The position numbers and the translations under genes were made by a program. Shown here piece after piece: positions 58,251 through 64,000 of a stretch of 64,000 nt of DNA. This stretch comes from Bacillus salipaludis (GTDB taxonomy: Bacteria > Bacillota > Bacilli > Bacillales_B > DSM-18226): contig NZ_SMYO01000001.1 of NCBI RefSeq assembly GCF_004358205.1, positions 124,001 to 188,000 of the forward strand, written 5' to 3'. Below the pieces are notes generated by a model, which searched no databases, was not told where the DNA came from, and saw only the letters and a list, made by a program, of their open reading frames with translations. The first letter of the stretch is position 1. The number at the start of each line of letters is the position of its first letter.

Positions 58251-58520
58251 TTATCGACGAAGACCAAGCTTATTGATTAGCACACGGTAACGTTGAACAT
58301 CTTTGTTACGTAGGTATGATAAAAGATTACGACGCTTACCAACCATTTTCAACAAACCACGACGTGAGTGGTGATCTTTTTTGTGAGTACGTAAGTGCTC
58401 ATTCAAATTGTTGATTGATTCAGTAAGGACAGCGATTTGAACCTCTGCAGATCCAGTATCGTTTTCATGAGTTTTATACTCAGCGATAATTTCATTTTTA
58501 CGCTCTTGAGTGATTGCCAT
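58251..58520 (-). CDS. rpsO: Ribosomal protein S15
   Basis: An 89-residue S15, standard length ([15 protein letters not shown] start, [20 protein letters not shown]). It binds 16S rRNA early in 30S assembly. TAGGAGGTG precedes the ATG. A GC-rich upstream leader may be autoregulatory. Confidence 0.99.
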   Translation of the reverse strand: MAITQERKNEIIAEYKTHENDTGSAEVQIAVLTESINNLNEHLRTHKKDHHSRRGLLKMVGKRRNLLSYLRNKDVQRYRVLINKLGLRR

Positions 58521-58612
58521 CCTAATTCACCTCCTAAAATATGAATCCCCTGTTACTGAGCAAGCGTCGGTGACTCGACTTGCCAAGCAAAGGTTTTTTA
58601 ATACGTTAATAA
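58521..58612 (-). promoter_or_regulatory. Possible S15 autoregulatory leader
   Basis: The region before rpsO contains paired-looking segments (AAGTCGAGTC / GACGCTTGCT) just upstream of the ribosome site. S15 regulates its own mRNA through such folds in several bacteria, including Geobacillus; the match here is by position and composition only. Confidence 0.4.
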
Positions 58613-58654
58613 GAATACAATGTTTCAGTCTAAAATGCAAGTGAAACCTTGATT

Positions 58655-59641
58655 TTAATGTAAGAAAGTGGTTGATTCACTACAATCTTCGGAGACTTTG
58701 TCGAATTTTTTAAAATAATTCAGCGCAGTTTGTTTATCTCTTTCAATTTGCGCTACCAATTCTTCAATACCCGAAAACTTTTGTTCTTTGCGAATAAATT
58801 GATGCCATTCAACCTTTACCTCTTTACCATAAATCATTTGATTAAATTCGAATAAATGAACCTCAACTGAGGGCTTTTTCGCTTCATTATTGAAAGTAGG
58901 TTTTATCCCGAGATTACATACCCCGTTGTACCACTTTCCATCTACCTTCATTCTCACCGAATAAACACCAAGCGGAGGTAATAGATATTCCTCCCCAACA
59001 TCCACGTTCGCGGTAGGAAATCCAATTGTCCTTCCGCGTTTATCACCATGAATAACGGTTCCCGCAGTTGTATAGTTTCTTCCTAATAAATCGGGAAGCT
59101 CAGCTGTTCTCCCTTCTTTTAATAAATTCCTTATCCGGGTCGAGCTCACCTTTTCTTCCTTTTTGGTTAGCTTTGGAATGACTGAAAAGGTGAATTGTTC
59201 TCTTGAATGGAAAGGGATGGTTTCCATTGTCCCTTTTCCCATTCTTCCGTATGTGAAGTCAAAACCCGCCACGACATGTTTAACATTTAGGTTTATTACA
59301 TATTGGTCGATAAATTCTTGCGGAAGAAGGTTGGCAAATTCCGTAGTAAAATGAATAATAAATACATAATCAATACCCATCTTTTCGAAGATGTAAATTT
59401 TTTCTGATAATGGTGTAATATAACGGACATGCTGCTCAGATTTCCCCAGCACCACGGATGGATGTGGATCAAAAGTCATGACAGCGCTCTTCAAACCAAG
59501 CTCTTTCGCCTGTCTCATTGCTTCTAAAATTACTTGTTGATGGCCAAGGTGAACTCCGTCGAAATATCCGAGAGCCATTGATAATGGCGGTAAATCACTA
59601 ATGTCTGTAAAATTAGGAAAATTAAGCTTCTTTACTTCCAA
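58655..59641 (-). CDS. ribF: Bifunctional riboflavin kinase/FAD synthetase
   Basis: A 328-residue protein: N-terminal FMN adenylyltransferase (YFDGVHLGHQQVI near 28) and C-terminal riboflavin kinase (HGDKRGRTIGFPTANV near 195). It makes FMN and FAD. The start is TTG with GAGTGAG upstream. Confidence 0.96.
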   Translation of the reverse strand: MEVKKLNFPNFTDISDLPPLSMALGYFDGVHLGHQQVILEAMRQAKELGLKSAVMTFDPHPSVVLGKSEQHVRYITPLSEKIYIFEKMGIDYVFIIHFTTEFANLLPQEFIDQYVINLNVKHVVAGFDFTYGRMGKGTMETIPFHSREQFTFSVIPKLTKKEEKVSSTRIRNLLKEGRTAELPDLLGRNYTTAGTVIHGDKRGRTIGFPTANVDVGEEYLLPPLGVYSVRMKVDGKWYNGVCNLGIKPTFNNEAKKPSVEVHLFEFNQMIYGKEVKVEWHQFIRKEQKFSGIEELVAQIERDKQTALNYFKKFDKVSEDCSESTTFLH

Positions 59642-59673
59642 TTGAAACTCACTCTTTCTATACCGTACCTTGA

Positions 59674-60597
59674 TTAATCGTGATCATTTCTTAACACTTT
59701 AACTGGTTTCATAAGTCCGGGCTTGCCTGGATGCTCTGCATAGATAGCGAGTGCCTGTCCTTCCCCAGTTTCAGTGACTATAGGTCCGTTACTATTTTTT
59801 AAATGTTCTGGAATCGGTAAAATCGCACCATTCTTTACTTTCTCTGCTACTGTATCATTAATTACGTATTTCGGCAAATGGGAAAGTGCTGATTCTAGAG
59901 GCCTTAATATTTCTTTGATCCTTCCTGTTTCCATTAAGTTTCCTATTTCATCAAAGGTTAAACAATCTTCTAACGTATAGGTTGCTGATTGAATTCTTGT
60001 TAATTTTGACATATGGGCTGGATAGCCAAGTTTTTCACCTATTGTTACTGCCAGGGTTCGGATATAGGTTCCTTTGCTGCAACTGACTCGAAATCGAAAG
60101 GATATCGTGTCTCCCGAGAATACTTCCCTATCATCAAGAAGTTCAATGGATTTGATGAAAACCTTCCGGGTTGGCCGTTCTACTTCAATCCCTTTTCTCG
60201 CATATTCATAAAGGCGGACACCATCGACCTTAACCGCTGAAAACATTGGCGGGGTCTGCTCAATTTCACCAGACAGGGATTGTAGGACTTGGAGTATTTC
60301 TTCTCTTGGAATAGAACGGTTAACTTTTTTCTCTTCAACTACTTCACCAGATGCATCCTCTGTTGTCGTAGAATACCCAATTGTTACTTCTCCCTCGTAC
60401 GCTTTGCCGGCATCTGTGATATATTCTGCTACCTTCGTGGCCTTTCCAATACAAATTGGAAGGACTCCGGTTACATCTGGATCAAGTGTACCTGTATGTC
60501 CAACTTTTTTTGTCTTTAATATCTTCCTTAATTTAAATACACAATCATGTGACGTCATTCCGGCTGGTTTAAATAATGGTAAAATACCTTCCAACAA
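59674..60597 (-). CDS. truB: tRNA pseudouridine-55 synthase
   Basis: A 307-residue TruB with the catalytic Asp in GHTGTLDPDVTG (near 39) and C-terminal PUA domain. Of several close starts (GTG 60603, TTG 60597, TTG 60594) I prefer TTG at 60597, spaced five bases from AGGGAG. It modifies U55 of tRNAs. Confidence 0.95.
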   Translation of the reverse strand: MLEGILPLFKPAGMTSHDCVFKLRKILKTKKVGHTGTLDPDVTGVLPICIGKATKVAEYITDAGKAYEGEVTIGYSTTTEDASGEVVEEKKVNRSIPREEILQVLQSLSGEIEQTPPMFSAVKVDGVRLYEYARKGIEVERPTRKVFIKSIELLDDREVFSGDTISFRFRVSCSKGTYIRTLAVTIGEKLGYPAHMSKLTRIQSATYTLEDCLTFDEIGNLMETGRIKEILRPLESALSHLPKYVINDTVAEKVKNGAILPIPEHLKNSNGPIVTETGEGQALAIYAEHPGKPGLMKPVKVLRNDHD

Positions 60598-60610
60598 ATT
60601 CACTCCCTAT

Positions 60611-60640
60611 CAAAAAATGGATAGACAAATGTCTATCCAT
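60611..60640 (-). terminator. rbfA-truB terminator-like hairpin
   Basis: ATGGATAGACA/TGTCTATCCAT with a tiny loop and TTTTTT on the minus strand; it may reduce rather than stop readthrough into truB. Confidence 0.65.
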
Positions 60641-60646
60641 CGATAT

Positions 60647-61018
60647 CTACTCTTCATCATTCTTTTGAAGTGGTTTATCTTCATGGTGTAATTGATGAAG
60701 AAGGTTTTCAATTCGATTTCCGTAATCAATGGATTCATCGAATTCAAAGATGATTTCTGGTGTTTTGCGCAGTCGAATACGGTGGCCGATTTCTGTACGA
60801 ATAAATCCTTTCGCTTTAGCCAGACCCTTTAATGTATTCTCCTTTTGTTCGTCATCGCCTAATACGGATATATATACCTTTGCTTGTTGGAGATCTCCAG
60901 TAACCTGGACATCTGTAACCGTCACAAAACCAATCCGTGGATCTTTAATTTTACGTCCGATGATGTCACTCAGTTCTTTCTTCATTTGTTCTCCCACACG
61001 ATTTGCTCTGTGGCTCAT
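60647..61018 (-). CDS. rbfA: Ribosome-binding factor A
   Basis: A 123-residue RbfA ([38 protein letters not shown]). It helps mature the 30S subunit, especially in the cold. The ATG at 61018 follows AGAGGTGA. Confidence 0.97.
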   Translation of the reverse strand: MSHRANRVGEQMKKELSDIIGRKIKDPRIGFVTVTDVQVTGDLQQAKVYISVLGDDEQKENTLKGLAKAKGFIRTEIGHRIRLRKTPEIIFEFDESIDYGNRIENLLHQLHHEDKPLQKNDEE

Positions 61019-61035
61019 CACATTCACCTCTTAAT

Positions 61036-61317
61036 CTAAAGCCATTCAATCTCGGTGATCGCTCTCTCTATCTCTGGGAACGAATCAATCAATCGTAAGG
61101 CATTCTGTAGTTCCTGTTCGGTTGAAACTTTTGCCTGGGTAACCACAACAATGGCAATTTTTGTTCTTTGCCATACATCCTGGAAATCTACCTCTGAAAC
61201 AGAAACATTAAATTTTTGCCTTAACCGAGTTAGGATTCGTTGCAGAACGGAACGTTTATCCTTTAATGAATGGGCATCGTAGATGATGCATTCACATACG
61301 GCCGAGCCGATGATCAT
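61036..61317 (-). CDS. ylxP: YlxP, DUF503 protein
   Basis: A 93-residue DUF503 protein ([21 protein letters not shown]). Proposed to act in ribosome maturation, by its position in the infB operon. Its ATG overlaps the infB stop by four bases. Confidence 0.95.
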   Translation of the reverse strand: MIIGSAVCECIIYDAHSLKDKRSVLQRILTRLRQKFNVSVSEVDFQDVWQRTKIAIVVVTQAKVSTEQELQNALRLIDSFPEIERAITEIEWL

Positions 61318-63584
61318 TTCCGTTCTACTTCTTCCATTACATAGGCTTCAATGATATCTCCCTCTTTAACATCATTAAAGTTTTTAATGGTAATTCCGCA
61401 TTCATACCCTTGTGCAACTTCTTTTGCATCATCTTTAAAGCGTTTTAAGGCATCAATTTGCCCTTCAAAGATGACTACGCCGTTTCGAATTAAGCGAATG
61501 CCGCTGTCGCGGGTGATTTTTCCATCCGTTACATATGAACCAGCAATCGTTCCCACTTTGGAAACCTTGAAGGTTTGGCGGACCTCAGCTTGACCAATAA
61601 TCTTTTCTTCAAATTCTGGATCAAGCATTCCCTTCATGGCCGCTTCAATTTCTTCAATTACTTTATAAATAATGCGATGTAGACGTACATCAACATCCTC
61701 CGCTTCAGCAGCACGCTTAGCATTTGCATCTGGACGAACATTGAAACCAATCACAATCGCGTTAGAAGCAGCAGCGAGCGTAATATCAGACTCGTTAATC
61801 GCTCCAGCACCACTGTGTATGATTTTGATATTAACGCCTTCTACATCGATTTTCATGAGCGAGGCGGCAACAGCTTCAGCTGATCCCTGAACGTCTGCTT
61901 TAATAATGACATTCAAGTCCTTCATTTCACCCTGTTTTAATTGTTCAAATAAGTTTTCTAAGCTAACACGGGACTTTTCGCCACGATGTGCGGCAAGTGC
62001 CTGTTGTGCACGAGCTTCCCCAACCTGACGTGCCGTTTTTTCGTCGTCAAAAACAACAAAGCGATCTCCAGCTTGTGGAACATCGTTAAGCCCAGTAATT
62101 TCAACAGGAGTCGATGGGCCTGCCTCTTTGACACGGCGTCCTTTATCATTTACCATTGCCCGAACACGACCAAAAGTGTTTCCTACAACAATCGGATCCC
62201 CGATTTTTAATGAACCGTTTTGAATCAGTAAGGTTGCAACAGATCCGCGGCCTTTATCCAATTGTGCCTCGATAACTGTACCTAAAGCCTTTCGGTTAGG
62301 ATTCGCTTTATATTCCTCTACTTCACTGACAAGGAGAATCATTTCTAATAAATTATCGATTCCATCCCCTGTTTTTGCAGAAAGTGGTACAAAGATAGTA
62401 TCCCCACCCCATGCTTCTGAAACCAATCCATGCTCTGTTAATTCCTGCATAACACGATCGGCATTTGCGGCTTCCTTATCCATTTTATTAACAGCTACAA
62501 TAATTGGAACCTCAGCAGCCTTTGCATGGTTAATGGCCTCAACCGTTTGCGGCATTACACCGTCATCTGCAGCAACAACAAGGATGGTAATATCGGTAAT
62601 TTTTGCCCCGCGAGCACGCATCGTCGTGAAGGCAGCATGTCCCGGTGTATCTAGGAAGGTGATTTTCTTCCCGTTTTCAACTACTTGATAAGCACCAATA
62701 TGTTGGGTGATTCCACCCGCTTCTCCTTCGGTTACTTTTGTATTCCGAATAGAGTCAAGTAAAGTTGTTTTCCCATGGTCAACGTGCCCCATAATCGTAA
62801 CAACCGCTGGTCTTTCTACAAGTTCTTCCGTTGGATCCTCTGTAAAATAGACCTCTAAATCGGTTGTATCGATTTTGATTTCCTCTTCAACCTCAACTCC
62901 ATATTCACTTGCAATCAATTCAATCGCATCTTTATCTAATACTTGGTTGATTGTCGCCATAACACCAAGTAAAAAGAGCTTCTTGATGATTTCAGAAGGC
63001 TCACGGTATATTTTTTTAGCTAGCTCTCCAACAGTCAAAGATTCGCTAAAGGTAATTTTAGCCGGTAGCTCTTTTTCTTTCTTCTTTTGTGGCTGTGCTT
63101 GTTGAACAGGTGTATGGTTCTTTTTACGATTGTTATTATTATTGCGATTTTGATTATTATTAAAAGGTTTTTTATTACCTTTTCCTGAATTGAAAACTTT
63201 GTTTTCCTTTGATTGGAATTCTTGGTTTTGCTTTTTACCTTCAGCCGTTTTTGGAGGAGAGACAACTTTTACCTTACTAGGAGCAGCGTTTTTTGAGTCA
63301 TCATCATCAAAAGCCTTTGGACTTGTTTTACTCTGCACCTGTGGCTTCTCTCCCTGCTGTTGTGGTCTTTGATTTGAACGATTCTGCTGTTGCGGTTTTG
63401 TTTGTTTCTGTTGTGTATTGCTTGTGTTTTTGTTAAAGGTTACGTCAAGTTTTACTATATCTGCATCTTCAATTGTTGCCATATGGTTAGAAACCTCTAT
63501 ATTCATTTCTTTTAATTTTGTAATTACATCTTTACTTGAAACATTATGTTTCTTTGCATATTCATAAACACGTATTTTACTCAT
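61314..63584 (-). CDS. infB: Translation initiation factor IF-2
   Basis: A 756-residue IF-2: N-terminal helix-turn-helix (residues 1-50), a Gln/Asn/Lys-rich linker (about 55-160), G domain with GHVDHGKTT (near 267) and NKMD, and C-terminal domains that bind fMet-tRNA. GGGGGTG precedes the ATG. Confidence 0.98.
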   Translation of the reverse strand: MSKIRVYEYAKKHNVSSKDVITKLKEMNIEVSNHMATIEDADIVKLDVTFNKNTSNTQQKQTKPQQQNRSNQRPQQQGEKPQVQSKTSPKAFDDDDSKNAAPSKVKVVSPPKTAEGKKQNQEFQSKENKVFNSGKGNKKPFNNNQNRNNNNNRKKNHTPVQQAQPQKKKEKELPAKITFSESLTVGELAKKIYREPSEIIKKLFLLGVMATINQVLDKDAIELIASEYGVEVEEEIKIDTTDLEVYFTEDPTEELVERPAVVTIMGHVDHGKTTLLDSIRNTKVTEGEAGGITQHIGAYQVVENGKKITFLDTPGHAAFTTMRARGAKITDITILVVAADDGVMPQTVEAINHAKAAEVPIIVAVNKMDKEAANADRVMQELTEHGLVSEAWGGDTIFVPLSAKTGDGIDNLLEMILLVSEVEEYKANPNRKALGTVIEAQLDKGRGSVATLLIQNGSLKIGDPIVVGNTFGRVRAMVNDKGRRVKEAGPSTPVEITGLNDVPQAGDRFVVFDDEKTARQVGEARAQQALAAHRGEKSRVSLENLFEQLKQGEMKDLNVIIKADVQGSAEAVAASLMKIDVEGVNIKIIHSGAGAINESDITLAAASNAIVIGFNVRPDANAKRAAEAEDVDVRLHRIIYKVIEEIEAAMKGMLDPEFEEKIIGQAEVRQTFKVSKVGTIAGSYVTDGKITRDSGIRLIRNGVVIFEGQIDALKRFKDDAKEVAQGYECGITIKNFNDVKEGDIIEAYVMEEVERK

Positions 63585-63603
63585 TTTTTCACCCCCGCTA
63601 AAA

Positions 63604-63906
63604 TTAATCGAGCAACGTTACCAGTTTTTTAGCAAATCCATCATCCAAAACAGCTACAACTACGCGGGCTTCTTTACCAATTGCATGGCCAAGAAGATGA
63701 CGATTTTCCACTATTTTCAATGGAACTTCATACGATTTACACTTGTCTGAAATTTTTTTGGTTGTATTTCCAGATGCATCTGCTGATAATAAAATGAGCT
63801 TTGCGCCTCCACTCTGAATCTGTTTGACGGTAAGCTCCTCACCCGATGTGATCTTACGTGCTCGATTGGCTAAGCCAAGCAATGACATCCATTGTTGCTG
63901 GTTCAT
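63604..63906 (-). CDS. ylxQ: L7Ae-family protein YlxQ
   Basis: A 100-residue L7Ae/L30e-fold RNA-binding protein ([33 protein letters not shown]). In the nusA-infB operon; proposed to bind kink-turn RNA. Its ATG overlaps the rnpM stop by four bases. Confidence 0.95.
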   Translation of the reverse strand: MNQQQWMSLLGLANRARKITSGEELTVKQIQSGGAKLILLSADASGNTTKKISDKCKSYEVPLKIVENRHLLGHAIGKEARVVVAVLDDGFAKKLVTLLD

Positions 63907-64000
63907 TTGGATAGTCTGTTCTCCTTCTCTATCAGCTCTAGTAGTTCTTCATACAATGATTCTTCTATAGAAACCTGTAGGTGGTTAGATAAGATGTTTT
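63903..64000 (-). CDS. rnpM: RnpM (YlxR), N-terminal part beyond window
   Basis: Only the last 32 codons are visible, ending ...[16 protein letters not shown]. Position before ylxQ and the ATGA overlap identify YlxR/RnpM, an RNA-binding protein that modulates RNase P in B. subtilis. No domain core is visible here, so the call rests on gene order. Confidence 0.75.
   Translation of the reverse strand, partial: NILSNHLQVSIEESLYEELLELIEKENRLSK

Overview
This window is chromosomal DNA of an endospore-forming, low-GC Firmicute of the family Bacillaceae. The evidence is a gene order close to that of Bacillus subtilis (rnpM-ylxQ-infB through pnp, dpaAB, dapGA, spoIIIE, the ymf genes, pgsA-cinA-recA-rny-ymdB-spoVS, miaB-ricA-cotE), several sporulation genes, strong Shine-Dalgarno sequences with frequent TTG and GTG starts, and many hairpin-plus-T-run terminators. 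The genus is not provable from sequence alone; a Neobacillus- or Mesobacillus-like organism is my guess. Nearly every gene is on the minus strand. No rRNA, tRNA, phage or intact insertion sequence was seen.

Region 1 (1-17.3 kb) is accessory. It holds a YtkA-SCO fusion lipoprotein (cut by the window edge); a one-carbon operon fhs-folD-fchA in which the FolD paralogue appears to lack the residues for its cyclohydrolase step while FchA supplies that step; a 1.5-kb array of 29 tandem 52-bp hairpin repeats; a gluconate locus (gntK, gntP and an RpiR-type regulator in place of GntR) with shared palindromic operators and cre-like sites; a HutD-like protein; a two-helix K+ channel; a coupled radical SAM (tetraether-synthase-like family) and Lgt-like membrane gene pair; a kinase-like protein; a GNAT acetyltransferase; and two VOC reading frames that look like a frameshifted gene.

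Region 2 (17.3-36.1 kb) is conserved core: cotE, ricA, miaB, 2-oxoacid:ferredoxin oxidoreductase korAB, spoVS, ymdB, rny, recA (with a candidate SOS box), cinA, pgsA, rodZ, ymfK, ymfJ, ymfI and the M16 pair ymfH/ymfF. mutSL, which follows cotE in B. subtilis, is absent here.

Region 3 (36.1-64 kb) carries a nucleoside ABC transporter (nupNOPQ) with a GntR-type regulator, spoIIIE, ylzJ-tepA, RNase J2, the lysine/dipicolinate set (dapA, dapG, asd, dpaB, dpaA), ymxH, the M16 peptidase mlpA, ylxY, pnp, rpsO, ribF and the nusA-infB-type translation cluster (truB, rbfA, ylxP, infB, ylxQ, rnpM). asd and dapGA make aspartate-derived dihydrodipicolinate, which dpaAB oxidise to the spore-core dipicolinate.

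Between genes there are three unusual repeat systems: the 52-bp terminator-like array; two separate sets of GGAAAATA motifs repeated at an exact 21-bp period (961-1065 and 28227-28483); and three copies of a ~120-bp cruciform-like element (40011, 49975, 53300), one of which differs by stem-preserving changes.
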